Assembly: GCF_030297155.1 (NCBI RefSeq)
Contig: NZ_AP028068.1
Span: 1,674,001-1,738,000, forward strand
Length of the DNA: 64,000 nt
Source: Vibrio sp. FE10
GTDB taxonomy: Bacteria > Pseudomonadota > Gammaproteobacteria > Enterobacterales > Vibrionaceae
Direction: 5' to 3'
The position numbers were made by a program, and so were the translations under genes. This document shows positions 1 to 9,043 of this stretch, piece after piece. The stretch's first letter is position 1. Each line of letters opens with the position of its first letter. The notes beneath the pieces were generated by a model. It was not told the origin of the DNA. It saw only the letters and a program-made list of their open reading frames with translations, and searched no databases.

Positions 1-558
1 GAATACATTAATCAGAACCCGATTAAATTACTGCTTACTGATTTCCACATGCCCGAAATGGATGGTTACGAGCTAGCCAGCAAGATTAAGAGCAGTGACC
101 AGTTCAAAGATATTGTCGTGATTGGTATCACCGCGGAAGACACACGAGTTGCTCGTGACAAGACCAAAGATATCGCGATCGATGACATTCTTTACAAGCC
201 ATACAGTGTTTCCAAGTTGTTGGATATTTTAGAGAAACATGCAAAATCTTCGAGCCATGCGCCAAGTTGGTTAGAGCGATTCGGCAAAGATGATGCGATT
301 GCGGTTGCCAATGTATTCATCAATACCATGAGCGAAGACGTAGCGAATGTTGACATCAATTCGCCAACCATCAACCGAACGCTTCATCGAATAAAAGGAG
401 CGTTAAACGCAGTCGGTGCAAATGACATTGCTGCGTTGTGTCACGACGTTGAGTGCTGTGAAGCGAAAGCGAATACAGAAAAATTAGGGAAGTTAGTTAG
501 GGCCATTGAGTCAGAAATTGAATTTACAAAAGCGTGGTTAAAAGCCAATGAATACTAA
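1..558 (+). CDS. Hybrid sensor kinase C-terminus (receiver + HPt), 5' end outside window
   Basis: The frame is open from base 1, so this is the tail of a longer protein, probably a hybrid histidine kinase. The visible 185 residues hold the second part of a receiver domain, with the phosphoacceptor Asp in LLLTDFHMPEMDGYE (Asp codon at 40-42) and the conserved Lys in YKPYS. An HPt domain follows, whose phospho-His lies in LHRIKGALNAVGA (codon at 385-387). A kinase carrying its own HPt passes phosphate on to separate response regulators, and the next two genes encode such regulators. The stop overlaps the downstream REC-EAL start by 11 bp, indicating one operon. The order recalls vieS-vieA of V. 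cholerae, but the kinase part cannot be checked here. Confidence 0.85.
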   Translation, partial: EYINQNPIKLLLTDFHMPEMDGYELASKIKSSDQFKDIVVIGITAEDTRVARDKTKDIAIDDILYKPYSVSKLLDILEKHAKSSSHAPSWLERFGKDDAIAVANVFINTMSEDVANVDINSPTINRTLHRIKGALNAVGANDIAALCHDVECCEAKANTEKLGKLVRAIESEIEFTKAWLKANEY

Positions 559-1714
559 TCTCGAAATCATGATTGTTGATGATCATCCCATTCATCTGAT
601 GTTACTGAAGCAACTGTTAACTAAGCTCGGTAGCAAGGTTACCGTGTTTGACAATGCATTAGACGCTTGTGAGAGCGTGGCTGAAAAGAAGTACGACATC
701 ATCTTTTGTGATATCCAGATGCCGGTGCATGACGGGATAGACATGATGTTTATGTTGGACGAGGCCAATTACCAAGGCAACGTGGTGTTAATCAGCTCTG
801 TGGAACTGACGGTGATCTCAGCTATTCGCGCAATGTGTGAAGGTTTCCCATTCGATGTGTTGGATATCATTGAAAAGCCATATACCCAGAAATCGATTGA
901 AGATGTATTGGCGATGAGACTCAAATCGACCAATAAACCTTACCCTGAAAGAAAGAAAATTGAGGTGACTGATGAAGAGTTTTTGGTTGCTTTGGCAAAA
1001 GGGCAAATACACAACTATTACCAGCCGAAAGTGGACTTTGTCACGGAACATTTGTCCGGTTATGAAGCGTTGGCTCGATGGGTTCACCCTGAATATGGCG
1101 TGCTAACCCCAGATGTGTTCTTGCCTATTGTCACGCGATGTCAGTTGTCTGCAGAGTTGTTTGATACCGTTTTAAATAACGCGTTAGATGACATTAAAAT
1201 TCGAAACCTAGATAAGAAAATCGCCATCAATGTTGATCAGTTCAATTTAGAAGATAGTGACTTTGCACAAACGTTTATCACTCGATGTTTAGAGAGAGAT
1301 GTGAGTCCTTCGGCTTTCATTATCGAGATCACCGAGCGTGACACTTACCGAAACAGCGTGTCTTTGTATAAAAACCTCACCAAGCTCAGAGTGAATGACG
1401 TCACGGTATCAATTGATGATTTTGGTACAGGGAACTCGACATTGGAAAAATTAGCTCAATTGCCGTTCAACGAAATGAAAATTGACCGTTCATTTGTCTT
1501 TGAAATTAAAGATGATCAAAAGAAGAAAAATATCGTTTTATCAATATGTGGCTTAGCGAAAAACCTAGGTATCAAGCTTGTTGCTGAAGGGGTGGAAGAC
1601 CATGAAACTTGGTCTTTGTTAAAGGAGTACGGTGTTGAGGTTTGTCAGGGATATTTCGTCTCTAAGCCATTGCCGTTAGAACTTGTCCAAAAAATAGATA
1701 TAGAGATCAAATGA
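548..1714 (+). CDS. Response regulator with EAL c-di-GMP phosphodiesterase domain
   Basis: 388 residues: an N-terminal receiver (acidic pair D11/D12, phosphoacceptor D55 in CDIQMP, K110 in EKPY) joined to an EAL domain from about residue 150. Every catalytic signature of an active phosphodiesterase is visible: E173 in YEALARW, N228, E260 in IEITE, D290/D291 in SIDDFGTGNSTL, K311 in MKIDRSFV, E347 in AEGVE and Q367 in CQGYF. It should hydrolyse c-di-GMP under control of phosphorylation by the upstream HPt kinase. It resembles VieA of V. cholerae but ends after the EAL domain and lacks VieA's C-terminal helix-turn-helix. That DNA-binding role may instead sit in the next gene, whose ATG overlaps this stop (ATGA). 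Confidence 0.92.
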   Translation: MNTNLEIMIVDDHPIHLMLLKQLLTKLGSKVTVFDNALDACESVAEKKYDIIFCDIQMPVHDGIDMMFMLDEANYQGNVVLISSVELTVISAIRAMCEGFPFDVLDIIEKPYTQKSIEDVLAMRLKSTNKPYPERKKIEVTDEEFLVALAKGQIHNYYQPKVDFVTEHLSGYEALARWVHPEYGVLTPDVFLPIVTRCQLSAELFDTVLNNALDDIKIRNLDKKIAINVDQFNLEDSDFAQTFITRCLERDVSPSAFIIEITERDTYRNSVSLYKNLTKLRVNDVTVSIDDFGTGNSTLEKLAQLPFNEMKIDRSFVFEIKDDQKKKNIVLSICGLAKNLGIKLVAEGVEDHETWSLLKEYGVEVCQGYFVSKPLPLELVQKIDIEIK

Positions 1715-2298
1715 ACTGTTTAATCTTCGACGACCATCCCTTGGTATGTATGGCGATCAAATCCCTGGTTGAATCTTCACCGCACATTGCTCAAGTTAAC
1801 GTCGCTTCAGAATTGAAAACTGCCAATGAGTTTGTTCGAAAGTCGAATATCGACTTACTGATCCTTGATGTGAATTTGAATGACTGTGATGGCTTTGATT
1901 TCTATCGTCGAATTAAAGCACATGGTTTTAGAGGAAGAGTGGTGTTCTATTCAGCAGAAACCAGCGCTTATTACAGCGAAATGGCATTTAAAGTGGGGGC
2001 TAATGGGTATGTATGTAAGTTAGAGCATTACGACGTCCTCAAAGATGCGATAGAGGCCATCGTGAAGGGTTACTCATTTTTTAAAGAGATTAACGACCCG
2101 AAAAAGGCCAAACAACCCCTTAAGCTTTCTGCTCGTGAAGCGACCGTTGCGAAACTGTTGTTGAAGGGAATGACAAATAAAGATGCGGCTGAACGGCTCT
2201 CTATCAGTGAGAAAACCATCAGTACTTACAAAAGAAGGATGCTTACCAAGTACAGCGTTGACAGTATTGTTGAGTTGTCGAGAGTAATTGAATTATGA
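1711..2298 (+). CDS. NarL/LuxR-type response regulator
   Basis: 195 residues: a receiver with FDDHPLV at the start and phosphoacceptor D53 in LLILDVNLND, then a LuxR-type helix-turn-helix from about residue 138 (LSAREATVAKLLLKGMTNKD, then AERLSISEKTISTYKRRML). The ATG overlaps the stop of the REC-EAL gene by 4 bp and its own stop overlaps the GGDEF gene start by 4 bp, so the three are translationally coupled. It is presumably the transcriptional output of the adjacent phosphorelay. A clear paralogue lies at 4877-5470 on the other strand; both share the ...KTISTYK.R.L.KY...SIVEL core. The target genes are not identifiable from the sequence. Confidence 0.92.
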   Translation: MNCLIFDDHPLVCMAIKSLVESSPHIAQVNVASELKTANEFVRKSNIDLLILDVNLNDCDGFDFYRRIKAHGFRGRVVFYSAETSAYYSEMAFKVGANGYVCKLEHYDVLKDAIEAIVKGYSFFKEINDPKKAKQPLKLSAREATVAKLLLKGMTNKDAAERLSISEKTISTYKRRMLTKYSVDSIVELSRVIEL

Positions 2299-3680
2299 CT
2301 GCTAAACGAATCATCAAACTCATGCCAAAATTTAAAGTAGCGACGATTTCGTTGACCTTTTCTTCACTGTCCTTTTTTTTGTTTATCGTAAGCTTCGGTA
2401 CGGTGGCAATAAACAACGATATTAAAGAGTTTGATTTAAGTACGTTGCAGTTAGATAGGCATAAAGACAACTTGGTTCTGTTGGGCTTGTTTACCGAATC
2501 TCAGATAAATCAAACGTCAGGCGAGGGTAGTCATGACTTTGATAGCGTTGATGAGGTCAACTTTGTTGATAGTATTTATCCTCTAGGGGACCCTGAATTA
2601 AACAAAGCAGAAATTGCAGTTAGACATTTGATGCATCAAATTTCTTTGTATAAAAACCTAGGTGGTATCGACGATAATTTTGTCTATTTCTATCGTTCGT
2701 ATTCTGGCTCAAAGTACATATTCCCGAATAAATTTGAGAACTTCACACCCTCTGAATCACATCTGTCAGGAGATATATGCCTTGGAAGCGAGGTATGTTC
2801 AATTACCGCCAAAGAATATCAATTGGCGGATAGGGTGATCATATCGGCTCCTCATATTGGGCTGATCAGCCAAAATGAAATCATTTCGATTGTAACCCCA
2901 GTTTATGATGAAGGGGTCATCATTGGTGACTATGTGTTGAACGTCAACATTGAACTGTATGTAAGCGATGGTTTAGATGTGGGTTATGAGACTAAGAATG
3001 ACGTCAATAATTTAATCGTGACGTACCCAGGTTACCCATATTCCTATCTGAATTACAGTAAGACGACCGTTGCCGACAATCGAACCACCTATACGTATCG
3101 ATACCCTTATTCGAAGTTACTGATTGATTATTGTTGGGTATTTGTCGTGATGTTCTTAGCGAGTCTTAATTATCTGTTTTATGTGAATAAAGCCAAAATT
3201 ACCAAAGATGAATTGGTGGATGCGAAACACACGGCGCTCAAAGATGAGTTAACCGGTTTGTACAATCGACGAATCTATAATGAGCCGTCATTCGACCAAG
3301 CTGTACAGGGTAAGCCTTGTTCGATTATCGCTATCGATGGCGACAGGATTAAGAAGATCAACGATAACCTCGGCCACAGCTGGGGAGATGAAGTGATTCA
3401 ACACATAGCCCAATCAATGAAAGATGTGTTTCGCCGCGATGACTTTTTGGTCAGAGTCGGTGGCGACGAATTTATCGTTATAATGCCGAATTGCAGTTTT
3501 GAAAGCGCTAACAAAGCGTCGGAAATTTTGAAAAAACAAGTGACAGAATCTAAAGTGGCCTCATTAGGTTTTGATGTGTCGGTGAGTGTTGGCGTCGCAT
3601 TTAAGGGAGCGAGTGAGTCGTTGGAAAGTGTGCTCCATAAAGCCGATGAGAAACTCTATGAGCAAAAGGCGCAACGTTGA
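2295..3680 (+). CDS. Membrane-anchored diguanylate cyclase (GGDEF)
   Basis: 461 residues. A membrane helix at about 17-39 is followed by a periplasmic sensor segment to about residue 272 and a second helix at about 274-296. A cytoplasmic GGDEF domain begins near residue 313 (DELTGLYNRR). The active-site motif is intact (RVGGDEF, G389-F393) and a canonical inhibitory I-site R380-x-x-D383 sits nine residues upstream, so the enzyme should make c-di-GMP with product inhibition. The periplasmic part has only two cysteines (C162 and C168), which could form a disulfide. I did not recognise the sensor family. Coupled by ATGA overlap to the regulator upstream, it places a cyclase and a phosphodiesterase in one operon. 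Confidence 0.92.
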   Translation: MTAKRIIKLMPKFKVATISLTFSSLSFFLFIVSFGTVAINNDIKEFDLSTLQLDRHKDNLVLLGLFTESQINQTSGEGSHDFDSVDEVNFVDSIYPLGDPELNKAEIAVRHLMHQISLYKNLGGIDDNFVYFYRSYSGSKYIFPNKFENFTPSESHLSGDICLGSEVCSITAKEYQLADRVIISAPHIGLISQNEIISIVTPVYDEGVIIGDYVLNVNIELYVSDGLDVGYETKNDVNNLIVTYPGYPYSYLNYSKTTVADNRTTYTYRYPYSKLLIDYCWVFVVMFLASLNYLFYVNKAKITKDELVDAKHTALKDELTGLYNRRIYNEPSFDQAVQGKPCSIIAIDGDRIKKINDNLGHSWGDEVIQHIAQSMKDVFRRDDFLVRVGGDEFIVIMPNCSFESANKASEILKKQVTESKVASLGFDVSVSVGVAFKGASESLESVLHKADEKLYEQKAQR

Positions 3681-3691
3681 TTTAACGATTG

Positions 3692-3742
3692 TTCATCTAA
3701 CGGAGCGGTTCAGCGGTTTTATGTGGTGATATGTTAGATGAA
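3692..3742. repeat. 10-bp perfect inverted repeat after the GGDEF gene
   Basis: TTCATCTAAC at 3692-3701 is repeated in inverse as GTTAGATGAA at 3733-3742, with a 31-base loop. No T-run follows, so it is not an obvious intrinsic terminator. It could be a weak terminator, an mRNA 3' structure or a protein site. Confidence 0.5.
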
Positions 3743-3869
3743 AGTCATATCTAGCGGCTGGTGGAAAGGATAACGTCAGCAATGGCTCGTTTCCTTGTAT
3801 TGACTAAACTTAAATATTAACGTGTATAGGTTTGATAAGTTTATGAAATGACGATGAAGGGTTATTGCT

Positions 3870-4763
3870 GTGAATAAAGATTTAGATCTGAATCTTCTAC
3901 GTATCTTGGTGTTGTTGGATAAACACCAACAACTGAAACCCGTAGCTAAGATCCTAGGCAAGAGCGAGGCTTCAATCAGTAAGTACCTTGCTCGTCTTAG
4001 AGAGCAACTTGGCGATGAGTTGTTTATTCGACACGCCCACCATTTCGAAAGCACAGACTTTCTTAAAAAGCAGCTCCCGCTCATTCAAACAGGGTTAGAC
4101 AACCTTGAGTCCTGCATGGGAGCAAGCGCCTTTGATCCTCTAACTTACGATAGGTCTATCACCATATCGATGCCTCAAGTCGCCCAATACTTCCTAGGTG
4201 AAGCTATATTGGCTGACCTTTTCGAGTTATTACCCAATGCTTTCATTAATATCGTGAGCCCAAGTGATCAGCCGATCGAGAGTATTTTAGACGGAAAAGT
4301 CGATGTGTTTTTGCATCACTTTAATGAAGACAGTCCTAAGAGCATCTATCAACATTCTGTTGGGTCACTGCCTGTTGGTTTGGTTCTTCCAAAAGAAATA
4401 GAGCTTGATACATTAGAAGAAGCCTTGTCGTTACCTTTTATTTTGTTGGAACTTAAAGGTTGGAAGGGGTCGAAGCAGGTAGTACGAATGATCCTTGAAA
4501 AGAAAGGGTTCGAGATTGATTCGAAAGTGACTGTAGGGGATATTGGCCTGTTACTCGGATTATTAAAGCGCCGCAATAGCGCTACGATAATGATGAACTT
4601 TGGGCGACCGATTGATGGTTTTAAATTCATTGAAGTACCAGAGTCTTTCTATTCAGCGGGTCGACCTAAAATAGCGGCATACATCAAACAAACTCATCGT
4701 CACAATGCACTCCATCAACTGCTCATTGGTGTGATAGAGAAAAACTTAAATCTAGCTAAGTAA
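3870..4763 (+). CDS. LysR-family transcriptional regulator
   Basis: 297 residues starting at GTG, preceded by GAAGGG about 9 bases upstream. The N-terminal winged helix is typical of LysR regulators (DLNLLRILVLLDKHQQLKPV, then a recognition helix in SEASISKYLARLREQLGDELFIR). A periplasmic-binding-protein-like effector domain follows from about residue 90. It lies between two signalling operons, 190 bp after the GGDEF gene, and is transcribed separately. Its ligand and targets are not recognisable. Regulators of this length often control a neighbouring divergent gene, but here the left neighbour is co-directional, so the regulated genes may be elsewhere or may be the convergent signalling cluster. 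Confidence 0.88.
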   Translation: MNKDLDLNLLRILVLLDKHQQLKPVAKILGKSEASISKYLARLREQLGDELFIRHAHHFESTDFLKKQLPLIQTGLDNLESCMGASAFDPLTYDRSITISMPQVAQYFLGEAILADLFELLPNAFINIVSPSDQPIESILDGKVDVFLHHFNEDSPKSIYQHSVGSLPVGLVLPKEIELDTLEEALSLPFILLELKGWKGSKQVVRMILEKKGFEIDSKVTVGDIGLLLGLLKRRNSATIMMNFGRPIDGFKFIEVPESFYSAGRPKIAAYIKQTHRHNALHQLLIGVIEKNLNLAK

Positions 4764-4876
4764 CCTATGTTCGAGTACGTCAACACCAACACTCAGTAAA
4801 CCGAACGCGTAGACGTTCAGTCGATACAGCACCTCTGCGATTCGATAACCACTTACTTATTCAACAGCCACCGTCA

Positions 4877-5470
4877 CTAAATGCTGTCGGTGAGTTGTAC
4901 CAGTTCCACTATTGAATTGGCTCTGTACTTACTCAGGATACGTGTTTTATAGGTGCTGATGGTCTTGGCACTTAACGACAGCTTTTCTGAGATAAGTTTG
5001 TTCGAGTGCCCTTGAATCAAGTACTGAAACACGATCGCCTCTTTATTGGATAGCTTGATGCTTTTGCCGCTGTTCTTTTGATCTGATTTGAACAACGAGT
5101 ATCCCTTCATAATACTGGTTAGGGCGAAGCGAATTGATTCATGGCTTTCGCTCTTACTCAGGAAACCGTTGGCACCTAATGATAGAGCTGCCTCAGACAA
5201 GCTTGAGTTATCTAAAGAAGAAACAAACAGCAATTTCCCTTCGTAACCGTGCGCCTTGATTATCTTAGCGAGGTTCATACCGTCGTTGTTTGCTAGCGTC
5301 ACATCGAGAACAATCAAATCAATACTCTGGCTTTTCACTAGCTTAAGAATTTTGTCGGTATCGGTAGTTTTATAGAGATCTTCAACATTTAGCGAGTCCA
5401 TGATTAACTCGGCTAGAGCTTCTCTGTAAAGAGGTTGTTCATCTATGATTAGAACGTTCTGATTTGTCAT
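4877..5470 (-). CDS. NarL/LuxR-type response regulator, paralogue of the one at 1711
   Basis: 197 residues. The receiver has IIDEQPLYREAL in place of the usual DD pair (so D-E at the acidic pocket) and phosphoacceptor D56 in LIVLDVTL. A LuxR helix-turn-helix from about residue 140 reads LSNKEAIVFQYLIQGHSNK and then SAKTISTYKTRILSKY. It is paralogous to the regulator at 1711-2298 along its whole length. It is transcribed away from the REC-TPR gene by the same strand and separated from it by 172 bp, so it may have its own promoter. Together the two copies suggest that this phosphorelay has two transcriptional outputs. Confidence 0.9.
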   Translation of the reverse strand: MTNQNVLIIDEQPLYREALAELIMDSLNVEDLYKTTDTDKILKLVKSQSIDLIVLDVTLANNDGMNLAKIIKAHGYEGKLLFVSSLDNSSLSEAALSLGANGFLSKSESHESIRFALTSIMKGYSLFKSDQKNSGKSIKLSNKEAIVFQYLIQGHSNKLISEKLSLSAKTISTYKTRILSKYRANSIVELVQLTDSI

Positions 5471-5642
5471 AAGTCACCTACATTATTGCTATGTGACATC
5501 CTGTCTCTTTGAGTTCTAAGATTGTGATAAGCGATAATTCTATGTAAAAACATAGAGGTTAGGGTGAAAATGACATTTTAACATTTTGAAAATCAGGTAT
5601 TTAGAAAGGGCACGCGTTACTACATACTTAAAGATAACGTGA

Positions 5643-7265
5643 CTAATAGGTCGCTCGACCTCGTGCTTTATACAGTATTTGGTTGTAATTTATACTGCTC
5701 AACTCTTCTTTAGTATGTAAGTTAACCAATACGTCATTGCACTTGTTTATTTTGATACGAATATCGTGCTTACCTTCGTAGGGAGTGCTGAGCAAGGCTG
5801 AAAGCTTGATAATTGCCAAACATGTCTTTTTCGAATGCGGCAAAAGGTTATGAATATCGAGATAGTAATCGAGCTGTTTGTCTTTTGTTAGACGATCCGA
5901 TGATTTCATCAGTATCATTTCTTTTCTGATATTACTTAACTGAAGCTGTGATGCTTGTAAGCGTTCTTTAAAGCCATTGAGCATATGAATTTGGCTACGA
6001 ATAATGCTCGGGTGTTGGTCTTTATTAATGCTGTCTTCCAACCTTGTTACGAATGTCGGTGTTTCGCTTAAAAAGGAACACTGTTCTAATAAGAAGCAAA
6101 GGTGGTAGAAATCATAAAAATGAAACTCAGAGGTATAATTGAGTGCTTGTTTGATACTTTGCGTTGCGGTTTTTAGGTCACCTTTGATCAATCCAATGTG
6201 CGCAGAGATGAGTTTATCCTGAAGAATAAGCTCTGGCGTTTTACCAATATCATTGAGAATCGAATTGTATGAAGCAAGCTGCTTTTCAAAGAGGTTTATT
6301 GAACCTCCAAGCGGTTGTTTATAGAGAAAGGTACGCATGTAGTTAATCTTTGTATAGAACCCGCCACGAAAGGTATTAATGTTCTTTTCGTAATACCTTT
6401 TCATATAAGTGAAAGCGTCTTGATAAGCCCCTGCAGCGATAGATAAATTCGCAATCACCAATTCACGATGTGCGCCTGCATCAAGTAACATCGCTGACTG
6501 TTTCAAATGATCAATCGCATTGGGCAGGTCTTCTTCAATCGAGTATATGTTCGACATTTCATCGTGAAAATAAGGGTTGTTCTTCTTGGATTTGACTAAG
6601 CTGAGGATTTCTTTGGCCTCATCTACTTGGTCTGTTTCAATGAGCGTGCTCGCTAGGCCGGTTTTAATCCAGTCCAAGTCATCTTCTTCGAGTAAGCTTT
6701 CATACTCTTCTTGAGCTTTATTAAACTGCTTACTTTTCAGCAGGGCGGAGGCTTTGTACTTTCGGATAAGTTTGGAGTATTCAGGGTGAAATGGCTGAAG
6801 CTCGTCGCACTCACGCACAACACCAGCAAAATCGAATTCGGTTAACTTCTCAAAGATCGGCGCGAGGACCACTTTGCGATTTAAGGATGAAAATATCCGT
6901 TTAATAAAGAACTGTTTATTAAAGGGTTTAAGTAGGTAGTCGTCAGGGTCTGAATCCACAATAGATCGCACGACGTTGTAATCATTTTCACCGGTAAGGA
7001 ACATAAAAACCGTCGTCGATTTTAAAATTCGAGCGTGTTTTAGTTCTTCCAGCAGTTGGTAGCCCGTCAATTGGGTTTGAAAGTTGTAGTCACAGATTAT
7101 AATGTCAAACGAGTTCTGGCGGCATTGATGAATAACATCGAAAGGTTTGTATGCATAAGATATGGATTCAAAGCCGATTTGGCGCAAAATTGTGGTTACA
7201 CTGCTTGTAACCAGTCGAGAATCGTCTGCAACCAGTACCGTATATTTCTTTATGTCGTTATTCAT
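5643..7265 (-). CDS. Receiver-TPR response regulator, VieB-like
   Basis: 540 residues. The N-terminal receiver is complete: D14/D15 in VADDS, phosphoacceptor D59 in IIICDYNF, K113 in YLLKPF. The rest is helical and TPR-like (for example SKQFNKAQEEYESLLEEDDL), with no DNA-binding or enzymatic domain. This architecture is that of V. cholerae VieB, which in the literature inhibits phosphotransfer from the VieS kinase. By analogy this protein may be a phosphorylation-controlled regulator of the kinase at the left edge of the window. It is followed downstream by another response regulator and preceded by a free HPt gene, supporting a multi-branch relay. The VieB assignment rests on architecture and context only. 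Confidence 0.82.
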   Translation of the reverse strand: MNNDIKKYTVLVADDSRLVTSSVTTILRQIGFESISYAYKPFDVIHQCRQNSFDIIICDYNFQTQLTGYQLLEELKHARILKSTTVFMFLTGENDYNVVRSIVDSDPDDYLLKPFNKQFFIKRIFSSLNRKVVLAPIFEKLTEFDFAGVVRECDELQPFHPEYSKLIRKYKASALLKSKQFNKAQEEYESLLEEDDLDWIKTGLASTLIETDQVDEAKEILSLVKSKKNNPYFHDEMSNIYSIEEDLPNAIDHLKQSAMLLDAGAHRELVIANLSIAAGAYQDAFTYMKRYYEKNINTFRGGFYTKINYMRTFLYKQPLGGSINLFEKQLASYNSILNDIGKTPELILQDKLISAHIGLIKGDLKTATQSIKQALNYTSEFHFYDFYHLCFLLEQCSFLSETPTFVTRLEDSINKDQHPSIIRSQIHMLNGFKERLQASQLQLSNIRKEMILMKSSDRLTKDKQLDYYLDIHNLLPHSKKTCLAIIKLSALLSTPYEGKHDIRIKINKCNDVLVNLHTKEELSSINYNQILYKARGRATY

Positions 7266-7362
7266 TATTTTAACTGTTGACGAAATTTAGCTAATTGTAA
7301 CAAACAGAAAATAGCTAAAAGTATCTCAGAGTGAAAACAAGAAAAATCCTACAGTGATTCGA

Positions 7363-7713
7363 TTAATTTCCTACGCCATTAATATTAAGCCAATCTTCAA
7401 TTGATTCAACACTGTGTGAAATTAATTTAATAGTATTGAGGTTTGTTTGTTCGACATTATTATTTCCTGCTTTCAATTCATTCTCTTCCACTTTGATGAG
7501 TTGCTCTAGTGGGAAGTGTCCGATTGAAGAAAGACCACCCTTTATGCGGTGCATGATTTGCAAGGTTGTTGCGCGCTCGGGCTTTGTATCCCTTAGTCGC
7601 TCTAAGTCTTCTTGCATGACGCTAACGTAAACCTCAGCAAGGTAAACTCTTTGATCGCTAGGGTAGTTATTTAACCAATCGATGTTATTGGATTTACTCG
7701 GTCTAGATTGCAT
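7363..7713 (-). CDS. Stand-alone HPt phosphotransfer protein
   Basis: 116 residues forming a single helical HPt domain. The phospho-His is H55 in IMHRIKGGLSSIGH, the same H-R-I-K-G-x-L core as the HPt domain fused to the kinase at the window's left edge. It probably shuttles phosphate between a receiver on the kinase and the free response regulators in this cluster. It is the first gene of the leftward group (HPt, REC-TPR, LuxR-type regulator) and sits 97 bp upstream of the REC-TPR start. Two HPt modules in one locus is unusual and suggests a branched relay. Confidence 0.85.
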   Translation of the reverse strand: MQSRPSKSNNIDWLNNYPSDQRVYLAEVYVSVMQEDLERLRDTKPERATTLQIMHRIKGGLSSIGHFPLEQLIKVEENELKAGNNNVEQTNLNTIKLISHSVESIEDWLNINGVGN

Positions 7714-7895
7714 AAGAATATTGATTGAGATATTGGAAAGAAAGGGTATCTATTATGGTCAGTTAATGGAAATACGTCAGGGTTATTGAATTGATGTTAT
7801 TAATATATAAAGTGTATATTGGTGGGTGGTTAGATAGAATTATATTTAATACGGGTGAGAAAATAGAGTGTTCAATAAAATGGGTAGTAGAAATT

Positions 7896-7935
7896 AAAAA
7901 AGACCATTAACGCTAAATGTTAAATGGTCTTTTTG
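7896..7935. terminator. Rho-independent terminator, probably bidirectional
   Basis: AAAAAGACCATT at the left and AAATGGTCTTTTT at the right form a stem with T-runs on both strands. It lies just downstream of the leftward threonine aldolase gene (stop at 8000) and upstream of the HPt gene. Confidence 0.75.
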
Positions 7936-7999
7936 TAGCAATACTGAGCTAATCGTCAGTACGTTCAATCAAATTCATGAGCGATCTTACGTCACGAAT

Positions 8000-9004
8000 T
8001 TATAGCGACTTCTCGATAGCGATTAGGAAGCGAGCAATGTCTTCTGCGCTAATATCACGGTGAGTAACAAAGCGAACAGGATTACCTGGTGACATAGTAA
8101 TGCCTTGTTCACCTAACTCTCGTGCGATGCGGTTAATATCCACAGACTCATCTAACTTAGCGAACACGATGTTCGTATGAATGAAATCAGGATTAACAGA
8201 GAAGCCTTCTAGTTTACTTAGGCCAATCGCTAGGTTTTTTGCGTTCTCATGGTCAGTTTTGAGTTGAGCAACGTTCTCAGTCAGCGCCATCTTACCTGCA
8301 GCAGCAAGAATGCCTGTTTGACGCATACCGCCACCGACCATTTTACGTAAGCGACGTGCTTTGGCGATGTACTCTTTGCTTCCAAGCAGTAATGAGCCAA
8401 TCGGCGCGCCTAAGCCCTTTGATAGACAAATCGTCATAGAGTCAAAGTGCTGTGCGATTTCTTTAATATGGACATCCAGTGCAGCGGCAGCGTTATAAAC
8501 ACGCGCACCGTCGAGGTGCATTTGCAGACCGTGTTGATTTACGAAGTCACGAGCTTCTGCCAAGTACGACATTGGCAGTACTTTACCATTAATGGTGTTT
8601 TCTAAGCTCAGAAGCTTGGTGCGAGCGAAATGGCTGTCATTTGGCTTAATCGCAGCAGCAAGCTTTTTAAAATCTAATGTGCCGTCTGGGTTGTTTTCAA
8701 TTGGCTGAGGTTGAATAGAACCAAGTACCGCAGCGCCGCCAGCTTCATACTTGTAGTTGTGCGCTTGTTGGCCACAAAGATATTCGTCACCACGCTCACA
8801 GTGCGCCATTAAACCAAGTAGGTTAGCTTGCGTGCCAGAAGACGTGAACATAGCGGCTTCAAAGCCAGTCTCATTCGCTGCCCATTGCTCTAGTTCGTTT
8901 ACGGTTGGGTCATCGCCATAAACATCATCACCCACTTCTGCGTTTGCCATTGCATCGCGCATAGCTTGTGAGGGTTTAGTCACGGTATCAGAACGAAAGT
9001 CCAT
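8000..9004 (-). CDS. ltaE: Low-specificity L-threonine aldolase
   Basis: 334 residues, the usual length for this PLP enzyme, which cleaves L-threonine and L-allo-threonine to glycine and acetaldehyde. The start MDFRSDTVTKPS is characteristic of the family. The GTQAN stretch near residue 57, the LENT motif near 134 and LDGAR near 164 are present, and the PLP-binding lysine is K196 in CLSKGLGAPIGS. It is a fold-type I aminotransferase-like enzyme of the cytoplasm. The gene stands alone between terminator 7896-7935 and the Nudix gene upstream, from which it is separated by 39 bp, so the two may be cotranscribed. Confidence 0.95.
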   Translation of the reverse strand: MDFRSDTVTKPSQAMRDAMANAEVGDDVYGDDPTVNELEQWAANETGFEAAMFTSSGTQANLLGLMAHCERGDEYLCGQQAHNYKYEAGGAAVLGSIQPQPIENNPDGTLDFKKLAAAIKPNDSHFARTKLLSLENTINGKVLPMSYLAEARDFVNQHGLQMHLDGARVYNAAAALDVHIKEIAQHFDSMTICLSKGLGAPIGSLLLGSKEYIAKARRLRKMVGGGMRQTGILAAAGKMALTENVAQLKTDHENAKNLAIGLSKLEGFSVNPDFIHTNIVFAKLDESVDINRIARELGEQGITMSPGNPVRFVTHRDISAEDIARFLIAIEKSL

Positions 9005-9043
9005 GTTTCTCTCCTAGAGTACTTTAGGTAGTCATATATTTGG

